Notes: generated by a model not told the origin, from the sequence alone. DNA of 64,000 nt from an uncultured Clostridia bacterium (GCA_947089135.1 CAMUJF010000012.1:1-64000), one strand, 5' to 3'; counted from the stretch's first letter, positions 50,199-59,126 are shown. Program-made: numbers and translations.

Positions 50199-50735
50199 AT
50201 GAGAAATTCAAAGGTTAAGGGCTTCACACTTATTGAGCTCATCGTTGTAATCGCTATCATCGGTATTCTTGCTGCTATTCTCGTACCTTCCATGCTTGGT
50301 TACGTTAGAAACGCAAGAATCTCTTCCGCAAATGCAGGTGCTAAGCAGATTCATACTGCTGTTTCCTCTGCACTCACACAGCTCGGTATCTCTAACTGGG
50401 ATTTCGGCGAAGAGGCAAAAACTAAGGAAGCTAACATCACGCTTACTGGATTGACTGTTGCTTGGTCTGGTGTTACTAAAACACCTAGTGATAGTGCATT
50501 GGATCTTGGTGCATACCTTGGCGAATCTTTTACCGATTATGGTATAGCTGTATTTAATAAGGAAACTTATAGTGTTTACCATGCTGGTTATGCTACAACT
50601 TCTTCTGGACAGTCAAAGATTAATGAGCTTACTACGGAAGCGAAAATGGCAGCAGTTACTGAGAGCAAGCAGAAGCAAGATGCTAAGGACGGTGCAATTT
50701 ACGGTATTTACCCTGCTCCTAAGGTAGGTTCGTGA
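50199..50735 (+). CDS. pilA: Major type IV pilin PilA
   Basis: This 178-residue prepilin has the signal MRNSKVKG before FTLIELIVVIAIIGILAAIL, with the usual glutamate at +5 and a long hydrophobic helix. The head domain is small and rich in Thr, Ser and Ala. The very strong AAGGAGGA ribosome site, the biased codon use and its own terminator suggest that this is the abundant subunit. It lies after the larger prepilin and before the C39-like peptidase gene. Confidence 0.88.
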   Translation: MRNSKVKGFTLIELIVVIAIIGILAAILVPSMLGYVRNARISSANAGAKQIHTAVSSALTQLGISNWDFGEEAKTKEANITLTGLTVAWSGVTKTPSDSALDLGAYLGESFTDYGIAVFNKETYSVYHAGYATTSSGQSKINELTTEAKMAAVTESKQKQDAKDGAIYGIYPAPKVGS

Positions 50736-50784
50736 TTTGAACACTGTGTGTTTGAATAATTGTAAAGCTAATATTTAGTCAAAT

Positions 50785-50815
50785 AAAGCGGCGATTGGAA
50801 ACTTTCGCCGCTTTT
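50785..50815 (+). terminator. Terminator of pilA
   Basis: AAAGCGGCGA pairs with TCGCCGCTTT around a 10-base loop, followed by T residues. The C39-like gene begins 13 bases later, so it relies on read-through or another start. Confidence 0.8.
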
Positions 50816-50827
50816 CTTGTGAGGTAT

Positions 50828-51634
50828 ATGATGAGTAAGAAAAATGTTATAGCTTTTTCGGTTTTAGGTGTAATTATTGTATTAATATGTATACCACTTG
50901 TCTATGTTGAAAAAAGACGTGCATATTATGATAAATGGGGTGAGCTTGCAGTTCTTGCCGAAACTGATGAGAGAGCAAAGTACATTATTGACAATACTGA
51001 TATGTATTCCAAAGAAATATTAAAATATTTTTATTCAAATCCTGATGAATTTGATTTTGTATATAATTATGCATTTCATAAAAATGATTACAATAATATG
51101 GAATATACTCAGGCTGAATTGAACAGTGAAAGCGTTCCTGCGTTGTATATGGATGATCCAAGGTGGCGGTATAAGACGATTGGCGGCGATTATATAAAAA
51201 ATCAAGGCTGCGTGGCTGTATCTCTGACAATGGCATATTTATGGCTTGTCGGAAGAAATACCGACCCTTATAAAATTAGCATGATAGCGGAAGAAGTGGA
51301 CGGAATAGGTTTTTTGGGAGGCATAACTGACGAAAAAATTTCCGATATCTGTGACGTGCTCGGATTAAACGTTGAAGTACACCGATACAGTGAAAACCGT
51401 GAAAAAACTGCACATGCCAATTTTGATGAAATTAAATCTATACTTGACAATGGTCACGTAATTATGGCGGGTATGGCAGGTGAAACTTTTGGTGTACATG
51501 CTATTATTATCAAAGGATATTCGGGAGATAAAGTTTTTATTAATGATTCCGCCAGCCCTGAAAATACAGCAAAAGCATGGGAATTTGATGAAATTGAGGC
51601 TGAGCTTATGTATCTCTATGATCTCTATGTATAA
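50828..51634 (+). CDS. Membrane-anchored C39-like cysteine peptidase
   Basis: This 268-residue protein has an N-terminal membrane segment (VIAFSVLGVIIVLICIPLVYV), then a spacer and a C39-like papain-fold domain. The putative active site is Gln-x-Cys in YIKNQGCVAVSLTMAYLWL, His in TFGVHAIIIKGYSG and an Asp in VFINDSAS. The fold is that of peptidase C39_2, extracellular relatives of bacteriocin-leader peptidases. It sits between two pilin genes and is clearly A+T-rich compared with the pilus operon. A role in processing or cross-linking pilins or another secreted protein is suggested by place only. Start is ATG 50828 or 50831, after GAGG. Confidence 0.75.
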   Translation: MMSKKNVIAFSVLGVIIVLICIPLVYVEKRRAYYDKWGELAVLAETDERAKYIIDNTDMYSKEILKYFYSNPDEFDFVYNYAFHKNDYNNMEYTQAELNSESVPALYMDDPRWRYKTIGGDYIKNQGCVAVSLTMAYLWLVGRNTDPYKISMIAEEVDGIGFLGGITDEKISDICDVLGLNVEVHRYSENREKTAHANFDEIKSILDNGHVIMAGMAGETFGVHAIIIKGYSGDKVFINDSASPENTAKAWEFDEIEAELMYLYDLYV

Positions 51635-51651
51635 AATTCATAGAAATTACA

Positions 51652-51680
51652 TTGACAAATCCGAAAGAGTTCAATATAAT
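51652..51680 (+). promoter_or_regulatory. Consensus promoter of the last pilin
   Basis: TTGACA-17-TATAAT, 46 bases before the GTG start. Confidence 0.85.
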
Positions 51681-51725
51681 AATTGTATAGAAAAAACTGC
51701 AATTATTATATATGGAGTGATTTAA

Positions 51726-52202
51726 GTGAAAAAATTAAAGGGTTTTACTCTGCTTGAACTTATTGTCGTAATTGCAATAATCGGTATTCTTGCCGCATTC
51801 CTTGTTCCAAGCTTTATGGGATATGTTAAAAACGCCCGTGCTTCACGGTTTAATGCTAATGCCAGAAGCGTTTACAGTGCTGCACAGCTTGCGATTGTTG
51901 ATATGAACGTGGCACAGGTTGAGGTTTTGCCGAATTGTATTTATACAGGCTCAAGCGATGGAATAGCACACCCTGATGGTGGCGTCGGAAATAGTTTTAC
52001 TTTGCTGACTTATCTTGGAGAAGATTTTGAGGGGAATTTTCTTTTTGTTACAAACATTGACGGAAGTGGTTGTACATATGCGCTTTGGAGCGAACAAACG
52101 ATTCCTGCCTCTGCTTCCGCGCAGTTGACAATACAGGATGTGAAATCTTCATTTCAAAATTCAACCCCCAAAGGCTGCCATCCGTTAAAAGCAAGTTCAT
52201 AA
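51726..52202 (+). CDS. Second small type IV prepilin
   Basis: This 158-residue prepilin starts at a GTG, with KKLKG before FTLLELIVVIAIIGILAAFL. It is close to PilA in its first 45 residues (GYVKNARASRFNANARSVYS compared with GYVRNARISSANAGAKQIHT in PilA) but has a different head domain with two cysteines (CIYTGSSDG and GSGCTYALW) that may form a disulfide. It has its own promoter and terminator. It probably arose by duplication of pilA and could be an alternative major pilin. Confidence 0.88.
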   Translation: MKKLKGFTLLELIVVIAIIGILAAFLVPSFMGYVKNARASRFNANARSVYSAAQLAIVDMNVAQVEVLPNCIYTGSSDGIAHPDGGVGNSFTLLTYLGEDFEGNFLFVTNIDGSGCTYALWSEQTIPASASAQLTIQDVKSSFQNSTPKGCHPLKASS

Positions 52203-52207
52203 AAATT

Positions 52208-52242
52208 AACCGCTGTACCACAAAAGGGGTACAGCGGTTTTT
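52208..52242. terminator. Bidirectional terminator between pilin and ddh
   Basis: AACCGCTGTACC pairs perfectly with GGTACAGCGGTT (52228-52239), with T run on the plus side and A run before it for the minus side. Confidence 0.85.
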
Positions 52243-52248
52243 CTGTTT

Positions 52249-53238
52249 TCACAGCATTGAAGCTCTCAATTCGTCTCCGCTTTTGGGCGACAGATACGCA
52301 GGAGCAATGTCAAACACGGTTTTGGCGCCAATTGAGCCCTCTTTATGGAGTCGATATGCGGCTCTTGCATAAGCAACTAAAATACTTGATGTAAATTCGG
52401 GGTTTGAACCAAGTTTGAGGCTGTACTCCACAATGTGTGAAGTCTCACGGTTCAGACCTGTTTTTCCGCTTCGGATAACAAATCCGCCGTGGGGAATACC
52501 GCTGTGGTCGCGGTCAAGCTCTTCCTGGGAAATAAAATGCACGGTTGTGTCGTAGTCCGCAAAGTAATTTGGCATATTCTTTATTTCAGACTCTATTTTT
52601 TGGGTATCCGCACCTTCTTTAGCTACTACAAAGCACTCTCTTATGTGCTTCTGACGTGTGGTAAGCTCAGGGTCTGAGCCGTTCCTTACAGCATCAACTG
52701 ATTCCTGAACAGGAATGGTGTACTGCTTTGCGTCTGCTACACCATCAATGCGTCTGACGGCGTCGGAATGTCCCTGAGAAACGCCTTTGCCCCAGAAAGT
52801 GTAGTCTTTGCCGTCGGGGAGAATGCAGCTTCCGTAAAGTCTTGAAACAGAAAACATACCGGGATCCCAGCCTACAGAGATAATGCTTACGTTGCCGCCC
52901 TTTTTTGCCGACTCGTCCACCGAGGCAAAATACTGGGGAATTTTAGCGTGAGTATCAAAGCTGTCAACTGTGCAAAACATTTCTGCCAGTTTAGGTCCCT
53001 GTATGGGAAGATCTGAAGCGCTTCCTCCGCAGAGAATAAGCACGTCGACAGAATTCCTGTGGTCAGCTATACTGTCAAGCGAATAAACAGGAACATTTTC
53101 CGTTACGATATGCAGTTTGGACGGATCGCGGCGTGTAAAAACACAGGCAAGCTCAATGTCCGGATTTTGCATTATCGCCAGTTCCGTGCCCCTGCCAAGG
53201 TTGCCGTAGCCGACTATTCCAATGCGTATTTTACTCAT
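52249..53238 (-). CDS. ddh: meso-Diaminopimelate dehydrogenase
   Basis: This 329-residue NADPH-dependent enzyme makes meso-diaminopimelate from tetrahydrodipicolinate in one step for lysine and peptidoglycan synthesis. The Rossmann motif IRIGIVGYGNLGRGTEL is at the N-terminus. Further family blocks are SVGWDPGMFSVSRLYG, FWGKGVSQGHSDAVRRI and HGGFVIRSGKTG. I use the ATG at 53238 after GAAAGGAAA; a longer frame has no ribosome site. Length is normal. It is transcribed alone and converges on the pilin gene. Confidence 0.95.
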   Translation of the reverse strand: MSKIRIGIVGYGNLGRGTELAIMQNPDIELACVFTRRDPSKLHIVTENVPVYSLDSIADHRNSVDVLILCGGSASDLPIQGPKLAEMFCTVDSFDTHAKIPQYFASVDESAKKGGNVSIISVGWDPGMFSVSRLYGSCILPDGKDYTFWGKGVSQGHSDAVRRIDGVADAKQYTIPVQESVDAVRNGSDPELTTRQKHIRECFVVAKEGADTQKIESEIKNMPNYFADYDTTVHFISQEELDRDHSGIPHGGFVIRSGKTGLNRETSHIVEYSLKLGSNPEFTSSILVAYARAAYRLHKEGSIGAKTVFDIAPAYLSPKSGDELRASML

Positions 53239-53454
53239 TTTATCATTTCCTTTCAAATCATTATGAATCGGAATACTGCGGAAACTTGCGTAAGCACCGC
53301 AGCTATTGCCTAAATGTAATAAAATTATACCATATTTTGCAGGATTTGAAAAGTGCTTTTGCAAATTTTTTTCTGCAAAAATAAAATTTTACAAAAAAGT
53401 ACGCCACGGGGTCAAGCCGCAGCGTACCATATATCCAAAATTATTGCTGTAAAA

Positions 53455-54201
53455 TTATACCTTGCTGTTAAACATCATAGCGGAAAGCTGATTATAGTAA
53501 TCGGTTTTCGTGCCCTTTGAGTTGTATGTGGGAAGATTTGAACTGTTTAAAGCAGATGTGCGGTGTATGTAGGAAGCTTTATCTGCAATTCGGTTCGCAA
53601 GGGAATAGCTGCCTGAGAACAGCGATTTCATAGTCAGGGGAGACGAAGCCTTGAGCTTCTCCTCGTCAATGCTCATGCGGTTATCGCTGCCAACGGAAAT
53701 ACCGATACGTTTAAGAGTTCGGGAGTATGCTTTTGTGGAATTGACCATCTGCACGCCTTTTTCGAGAGCTTTGGTGTTTTCGGAATTTTTCAGGCTGTCA
53801 AGTGTGTTGTTATAACTGTCCACAAAATTTTTCACTGCTGAAACGGATTTTTCGGGATCTTCGTAAAGTTTTGTACCGCCTACAGCAAGGTCTCCGGCAT
53901 ATCCGCTGAGAGTTTTAGCAGCCTCAGAAAGCTTTTCTTCGTTTTCTTTTGCAGCCGTATCCTTATCGGTTGCGGCACCTCCGGAAAAATACTCCTTGAA
54001 CCCCTCAAGCAGTTCTTTCTGGTAATCTCTGGAACGCACCATATGCACCTTTTTGGCAATAGCATACAAATCGTTCTGGTCGGTCTTGAATGCGTTGGAG
54101 AGCATACTCGAAAGATCTCCGCCCTGCTGCTTGTTTCTGCCAGCAAGAAGAGTGCTGTAATATGAATTTGAGGTATACGCGTTAATTCCGTACAAAGACA
54201 T
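53455..54201 (-). CDS. FliD-like protein of unknown function
   Basis: This 248-residue protein (MSLYGINAYTSNSYYSTLLA) has a middle and C-terminal region reminiscent of flagellar cap/hook-associated proteins: VKNFVDSYNNTLDSLKNS, then RTLKRIGISVGSDNRMSIDEE and a final DYYNQLSAMMFNSKV. The pattern of a helix followed by GI-V-SDN-MSIDEEKL is shared with the FliD C-terminus, but it is much shorter and no flagellar gene is nearby. It lies 17 bases after the next gene upstream in its transcript. Role unknown. Confidence 0.55.
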   Translation of the reverse strand: MSLYGINAYTSNSYYSTLLAGRNKQQGGDLSSMLSNAFKTDQNDLYAIAKKVHMVRSRDYQKELLEGFKEYFSGGAATDKDTAAKENEEKLSEAAKTLSGYAGDLAVGGTKLYEDPEKSVSAVKNFVDSYNNTLDSLKNSENTKALEKGVQMVNSTKAYSRTLKRIGISVGSDNRMSIDEEKLKASSPLTMKSLFSGSYSLANRIADKASYIHRTSALNSSNLPTYNSKGTKTDYYNQLSAMMFNSKV

Positions 54202-54218
54202 AAAATCGCATCCTTTCG

Positions 54219-55481
54219 TTATTTTTTATCAAGCTTGCCGATGTCGGATTTAGCCGTTGAAAGCATGAGCTTGATACGATTTTCCTGATTGACTTTTGTT
54301 GCGCCCGGATCATAATCCACGGCAACGATATTCGCATGGGGGTAAACGCCGCGGATTTTTCTTATCATGCCTTTTCCCACAATATGGTTCGGCAGACAGC
54401 CAAACGGCTGAGCGCATACGATGTTGTTTACTCCGCTGCTTATAAGCTCCACCATTTCGGCAGTGAGCAGCCAACCCTCGCCCATTTTGTTGGCGGGCGA
54501 AACATACGGCAGGACATTTTTCTTGGTTTCTTCAAAGCGCGCTGGAGGTCTGAAACGGGTTTCTTCAACAGCCTTGATGATCGCGTCCTGCATTTTGCGC
54601 AGAAACACTTTCAGTGCGCCCGAACCGATAAACTTTTTGTACCTGACGTGATAAAGCTGAGTGTCCACAATGTGATGATCGCACATAAACAGGATAAAGT
54701 CTAAAAGACCGGGAACTACCGTTTCGGCGCCCTCGTTCCGCAGGAAGTCTTCAAGACAATTGTTGCCGAGGGGAGCGTATTTGATATATATTTCGCCGAC
54801 GATACCCACCTTGACCTTTGGGGACATAGTATAAGGCACATCGGAAAAATCCTTTAATATTTCGCGTATTGTTCCGCCGAATGCGGAAATCGAAAAACCT
54901 TTTTTCATTATGCGGTCGATCCAACGGCTGATCAAAGCGTCAGTATCGCCGCGGTTATCCTCGTAAGGACGAACCTGATTCCCTATCCACATTAAAAGAT
55001 CGCCGTAACAGATAGCGATTATAAGCTCGTAAAGAAGTTTTACGGAAAGTTTAAATCCCGGGTTTTTCTCCATATTGGAAAGATTTAAGGAAACCACCGG
55101 AACTTGCTCCATACCGTTGTTTTTAAGCGCTTTCCGCAGGAGGTTGATATAGTTTGAAGCACGGCAGCCGCCGCCTGTCTGGGTAATCATAAGGGCGGTC
55201 TTGTTCAGGTCGTATTCGCCTGATTTGAGAGCGTCCATCATCTGACCGATGACCAACAGAGCGGGGTAACAGGTGTCGTTATGAACGTTCCGCAGACCCT
55301 CGTCCACAATTTTTCTGCCTGTGCTTGTGAGCAGTTTTACCTTGTAGCCGTGGTTGTTAAATATTTTTTCCAGAAGTGTGAAATGCACGGGCAGCATCTG
55401 CGGTATAAGTATAGTGTATTCTTTGCGCATTTCTTCGGTGAAAAGCAGTCTGCCCTGCTCGTTGTAAACCAGTTTCGCCAT
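54219..55481 (-). CDS. 2-Hydroxyacyl-CoA dehydratase-like protein (DUF2229 group)
   Basis: This 420-residue protein matches the C-terminal part of the large BadF/DUF2229-type proteins related to 2-hydroxyglutaryl-CoA dehydratase and its activator. Conserved cysteines that may hold an iron-sulfur cluster lie in NDTCYPALLVIGQ, TQTGGGCRASNYI and VCAQPFGCLPNHIVGKG. In many genomes the equivalent is fused to or next to an ASKHA ATPase; none is seen here. I use the ATG at 55481, which follows AGGAG. Activity and substrate are unknown. Confidence 0.75.
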   Translation of the reverse strand: MAKLVYNEQGRLLFTEEMRKEYTILIPQMLPVHFTLLEKIFNNHGYKVKLLTSTGRKIVDEGLRNVHNDTCYPALLVIGQMMDALKSGEYDLNKTALMITQTGGGCRASNYINLLRKALKNNGMEQVPVVSLNLSNMEKNPGFKLSVKLLYELIIAICYGDLLMWIGNQVRPYEDNRGDTDALISRWIDRIMKKGFSISAFGGTIREILKDFSDVPYTMSPKVKVGIVGEIYIKYAPLGNNCLEDFLRNEGAETVVPGLLDFILFMCDHHIVDTQLYHVRYKKFIGSGALKVFLRKMQDAIIKAVEETRFRPPARFEETKKNVLPYVSPANKMGEGWLLTAEMVELISSGVNNIVCAQPFGCLPNHIVGKGMIRKIRGVYPHANIVAVDYDPGATKVNQENRIKLMLSTAKSDIGKLDKK

Positions 55482-55865
55482 ATAGGGCAAAGCTCCTTAA
55501 ATCTTAACAAAAAATTCCCCAACTATAGTATAGCACACCCGGAAAGAAAATTCAAGTGTTTTTGCAAATTTTTCATATAATTAACGTATTATGAACTGTT
55601 TTGACCATACCCTCTCAATTATATTTCGGCAGGAACGAAAAAAACTTTAATGTTAGATTTCGGGAAAAACAAAAACGGACATCGAGCAAATGTCCGTTTT
55701 TTAATAAAAAATATTTTAAGAGAGAGTCAAGGGTTAGCAAACCTTGATGCTGATTTAATTATACAGCAATTCTTATACGTTGACAATTAATAAATTTTAG
55801 GTATTTTCATACAAAAATTATATGTAGCGTGGATTTTTACAATAGTTGTAAAATTTTTATGAATA
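55482..55865. other. Gene-free stretch with terminator
   Basis: Apart from a terminator at 55671-55702 no gene is seen. The A+T-rich part beyond 55703 is simple in sequence. Confidence 0.4.
55671..55702. terminator. Bidirectional terminator
   Basis: CGGACAT (55676-55682) pairs with ATGTCCG (55690-55696), with A run before and T run after. It serves the minus-strand LUD gene. Confidence 0.8.
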
Positions 55866-56537
55866 TTAGAACCCCAATTCTTCGTTGACAAGTATCACCT
55901 TTATCCTATCCTTGATACGCTGAAAAGCTGTTACAACAAAGGAACAGCATATGCGGGACTCGCTTTTGCAGCCATCGGTCATTTCGGCGCAGCCTCCCGA
56001 AGCAAGGGACATACACTCGCCCTTGTTCTGACAATAGGTCTCGCAGCCCAGCCTTGCGGTATTCATCGGCGCGGCAAGACGCTTTACCCGCGTAACTGCG
56101 TCCTCAAGAGTCGGGACTATCTTGTTTCTGCCCGCAACAATGATAACCGATTTAGGACCGAAGCATATTGCGGCAACTCGGTTGCTGTTTCCGTCAACGT
56201 TGTAAAGTTCGCCGTTTTCGGTAATGGCGTTGGAGCTTGTAAGATAGCTGTCGGCGGAAAAAGCGCGGCGGTAGATCTCTTCTGCTTCATCGGGACTTTT
56301 TCCCGCTCTGTCAAGAAAGTTATATGCACCCGAACGGAGCAGTTCCGTTACTCCGGTTTCGGCAAGGGTAGCCGAGCCCCCGCAGGAAACTGTTTCGCCC
56401 TCAGTCAGAAGCTCCTTTACAATAGGCAGGACCTCCTCTTTTGTATCGGCGATAAAGCACTTCATGTTGTTTGTTTCAAGATTTTTAGCGGTTCTTTCAA
56501 GTATAGAACGATAAACTTTTTTGGTGTATTCAGACAT
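55866..56537 (-). CDS. LUD-domain (LutC/YkgG-like) protein
   Basis: This 223-residue protein belongs to the LUD family related to lactate-utilisation proteins LutB/LutC. Typical parts are MKCFIADTKEEVLPIVKELL, VSCGGSATLAETGVTELL, SNRVAAICFGPKSVIIVAG and a C-terminal cysteine-rich segment (CETYCQNKGECMSL, then CKSESRICCSFVV). The cysteines may bind iron or reflect an extra redox part. No lutA or lutB neighbour is present, so a role in lactate oxidation is not supported. GGAGGGA precedes the start. Confidence 0.8.
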   Translation of the reverse strand: MSEYTKKVYRSILERTAKNLETNNMKCFIADTKEEVLPIVKELLTEGETVSCGGSATLAETGVTELLRSGAYNFLDRAGKSPDEAEEIYRRAFSADSYLTSSNAITENGELYNVDGNSNRVAAICFGPKSVIIVAGRNKIVPTLEDAVTRVKRLAAPMNTARLGCETYCQNKGECMSLASGGCAEMTDGCKSESRICCSFVVTAFQRIKDRIKVILVNEELGF

Positions 56538-56833
56538 AACAGTCCCTCCTTGTAAAAGGTATAGAGTAAATTGTACAAAACGGATTTCGTGATTTGTTTA
56601 ACGATTGTATATGTATTATTCATTATTATATCATATATTTTCAAAAAAAGATACAGCTTTAAATATTTTTGTAGGATATGCTAAGAATCTCATATAGTAA
56701 TTGTTGATTTTGCCTTTACATCAAAATTTTGAGCGTTTATTTATTTTAGTATGTACAGCCTGTTTTGGGCGGCGCAATAGCACCAATCCGACTGTTTATC
56801 ATAAAATGAAATAAACAGAAACGGAGTGATTTT
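56538..56833. other. A+T-rich divergent intergenic region
   Basis: It separates the LUD gene from the plus-strand ATPase and must contain both promoters. No consensus pair of 17-base spacing is clear on either strand. Confidence 0.35.
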
Positions 56834-57901
56834 ATGAATTGTTTAAAATGCTTTCTCGGCGGCGCGTCCCCAAACGGCTTCCGTACCCACTTCGGTGAAA
56901 TGATAGCCGATACGGAGTACTACACTTACATAATCAAGGGCGGTCCGGGAACGGGTAAATCAACGCTTATGAAAAGGCTTGCGGAGGCTTTTCCCGACGA
57001 GGAAAAAGAGTTGTACCAATGCTCCAGCGACCCCGATTCTCTGGACGCGGCAGTATTCAAGGAGCGCAAGGTTATTTTCGTGGACGGTACGGCTCCGCAT
57101 ACCTTCGATCCCGAATACCCCGGAGCCTCGCAGCAGATACTTGACATTGGAGCCTGCTGGGACGCGTCTTTGCTGAAGAAAAACAAAGAGGAGATAATTT
57201 CCGTTACCTCTGAGTATCTGCGTCACCATGCAAGCTGCCGCAGGTTTATAACCGCTCTTGCGGCAGTTGCAGACGATACCTGTCAGACAGCGCGTGCAGC
57301 TATTAACGAGGAGAAGCTTGAAGGCTTTACCGAAAGGCTGGCGGCAAAGCTCCTTCCGAGAAAAAAAGGCGCGGGCGAGGGAAAAGCCGAGTTCCGTCAG
57401 CTTTCAGCGCTTACGCCGAAAGGGTATATTACAAACGTACCTGAGGACTATGGGGCATACCTGCTGTGCGACAACTATTTTGCCGGCTCGGATATGTTTC
57501 TGAGACGTTTTGCGGACATTGCGGCAGGACGCGGCTACAGTGTAAGCATAAGCGTGTGCACTCTGCACGGATCGGAACGCTTTGAGCATATCCTCATACC
57601 AGAGCTGAAAATAGCGTTTATGACGGCAGATCCGATAAACGCCCTGTCGCTGGAAACAAAGCAGCCTATAAATTTCCGCCGTTTTTATGACAAAAGCGCG
57701 CTTCTTGCCAAAAAGACAAGGCTGAAATTCAACGAAGCCGCCTTGAAAAACCTGCGCGGCGAGGCGGTAAAGTGTCTTGTCAGTGCAAAAGCCGAGCATG
57801 ATCGGCTTGAAGAATACTACATTGAAGCGGTGGATTTTGACAGTGTAAAGCGTATTGAGTATGATATGATATCCAAGATAAATGGCATGAGAAAGCAATA
57901 G
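56834..57901 (+). CDS. P-loop ATPase (PRK06851-like)
   Basis: This 355-residue protein has a Walker A near residue 36 (IIKGGPGTGKSTLMKRL) and an acidic strand (KVIFVDGTAPHTFDPEYPG) that may serve as Walker B. It resembles the Firmicutes PRK06851 group of ATPases with unknown substrate. Its start MNCLKCFLGGASPNGFRTHF includes a CxxC pair typical of these. The C-terminal half contains a related nucleotide-binding-like region (YLLCDNYFAGSDMFLRRF). It has an ACGGAGTG site and its own terminator. Confidence 0.75.
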   Translation: MNCLKCFLGGASPNGFRTHFGEMIADTEYYTYIIKGGPGTGKSTLMKRLAEAFPDEEKELYQCSSDPDSLDAAVFKERKVIFVDGTAPHTFDPEYPGASQQILDIGACWDASLLKKNKEEIISVTSEYLRHHASCRRFITALAAVADDTCQTARAAINEEKLEGFTERLAAKLLPRKKGAGEGKAEFRQLSALTPKGYITNVPEDYGAYLLCDNYFAGSDMFLRRFADIAAGRGYSVSISVCTLHGSERFEHILIPELKIAFMTADPINALSLETKQPINFRRFYDKSALLAKKTRLKFNEAALKNLRGEAVKCLVSAKAEHDRLEEYYIEAVDFDSVKRIEYDMISKINGMRKQ

Positions 57902-57911
57902 CTTTTTACGG

Positions 57912-57941
57912 GGGAGCTTCGTTCTGCGGAAGCTCCCTTTC
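57912..57941 (+). terminator. Terminator after P-loop ATPase
   Basis: GGGAGCTTC pairs with GAAGCTCCC (57929-57937), then TTTCCTTT. Confidence 0.85.
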
Positions 57942-57968
57942 CTTTCAATAGCTGCATCAAATAAAAAA

Positions 57969-57997
57969 GACGATACGCACATTAAATACGTATCGTC
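57969..57997 (-). terminator. Terminator of tRNA-Thr transcript
   Basis: GACGATACG pairs with CGTATCGTC, and the minus strand continues TTTTTTATT. A further GC-rich hairpin (about 58036-58066) lies between it and the tRNA. Confidence 0.75.
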
Positions 57998-58073
57998 GTG
58001 TACATTAAGTCATCTATATTTTTTACCGATAGAAGAACCGCCCCCTATGCAGACTCGGGGACGGCTTTCTAAA

Positions 58074-58149
58074 TGGAGCTGTCTATCGGATTTGAACCGA
58101 CGACCTCATCCTTACCAAGGATGTGCTCTACCAACTGAGCTAAGACAGC
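58074..58149 (-). tRNA. tRNA-Thr (anticodon GGT)
   Basis: On the minus strand the acceptor stem GCTGTCT/AGACAGC, a D arm with AGTTGGTA, an anticodon arm CATCC-TTGGTAA-GGATG, a T arm with GTTCAAATCC and an encoded CCA form a standard cloverleaf. The anticodon GGT reads threonine codons ACC and ACT. Confidence 0.97.
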
Positions 58150-58322
58150 TTGCCGCAGTAAAACGGCGTACAAAAACAGTGCACCTATACCGCGTTAATT
58201 ATTATATCCCATATTTCGAGTTTTGTCAAGAGTTTTTTAAAAAAATTTTTTCCTGCGGATTAAAACACCGGTATGTATCCAATAATTATTTTACCAAATA
58301 ACGAAAAGGACGTTTGCAGATA

Positions 58323-58940
58323 ATGAGAAAAAACAGTGTTGTAAATGGAAAATATATTGAGCTTGCCATGCTTCTTGGAATGGCGTTTTCGGTGTTCTGC
58401 GCCGGATTTTGCGGTTTTGCGGAGGATTACCGCGATATCACTCAAACCGTGTTCAGGCTTCACATACTTGCAAATTCGGACTCGGAGGAGGATCAGAGCC
58501 TGAAGCTGAAAGTCCGTGACGCAGTGCTTGAGGAAAATTCGGATATCTTCGAGAACTGCAAGTCCGCAGAGGAAGCCGCCGCCGCTGCCCGTGAGCATAT
58601 GGACGAAATAAAAGCGTCGGCTGAAAGAGTTCTTGCGGAGAACGGCGCGGGATACGGCGCGGAGTGCGGGATCGCAAAAATGAGATTTGACGACCGCGTT
58701 TACGAAGACATGACAATGCCGGCGGGGGAATATCTTGCTCTGCGTGTGACTCTGGGAGAAGCCGGGGGGAAAAACTGGTGGTGCGTAATGTTTCCGCCGC
58801 TGTGCCTGCCCGCGGTTTCCGGGGAGACTGCGGAGGAGGTTTTTTCTCCCGAAGAACTGGAACTGCTTGAAAATCACGAAAGCTACGAATGCAGATTCTA
58901 TTTTCTTGAATTGCTGGAAAGACTTGGCGGCAGGGAATAG
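58323..58940 (+). CDS. spoIIR: Stage II sporulation protein R
   Basis: This 205-residue protein matches SpoIIR, the forespore-made signalling protein that triggers SpoIIGA processing of pro-sigma-E in the mother cell. A signal or anchor lies at the N-terminus (LAMLLGMAFSVFCAGFCGF). The core FRLHILANSDSEEDQSLKLK, then VRDAVLEENSDIF, is diagnostic, and NWWCVMFPPLCLPAV is typical of the middle part. I use the ATG at 58323. It stands alone, divergent from tRNA-Thr. With spoIID it supports an endospore-forming host. Confidence 0.93.
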   Translation: MRKNSVVNGKYIELAMLLGMAFSVFCAGFCGFAEDYRDITQTVFRLHILANSDSEEDQSLKLKVRDAVLEENSDIFENCKSAEEAAAAAREHMDEIKASAERVLAENGAGYGAECGIAKMRFDDRVYEDMTMPAGEYLALRVTLGEAGGKNWWCVMFPPLCLPAVSGETAEEVFSPEELELLENHESYECRFYFLELLERLGGRE

Positions 58941-59097
58941 CTCCGCGCTTGCCTTAATTCACGAAAAGTTAAAAATGTTTTGCTTTTTCCCTGCATTTGC
59001 CTTTAATTTATTCAGAAAATTTTGAAATATTAATAAAATTATTATAATTCACTAAAAAAATAAACAATTTTTTGTGTACTAATTTTTTGAAATCCAC
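58941..59097. other. A+T-rich intergenic before DivIVA-like gene
   Basis: No gene is seen; it leads into the promoter at 59098. Confidence 0.4.
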
Positions 59098-59126
59098 TTG
59101 TGAAAAACCAAAATATATGGTATAAT
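59098..59126 (+). promoter_or_regulatory. Promoter of DivIVA-like gene
   Basis: TTGTGA-17-TATAAT, 68 bases before the ATG. Confidence 0.7.
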
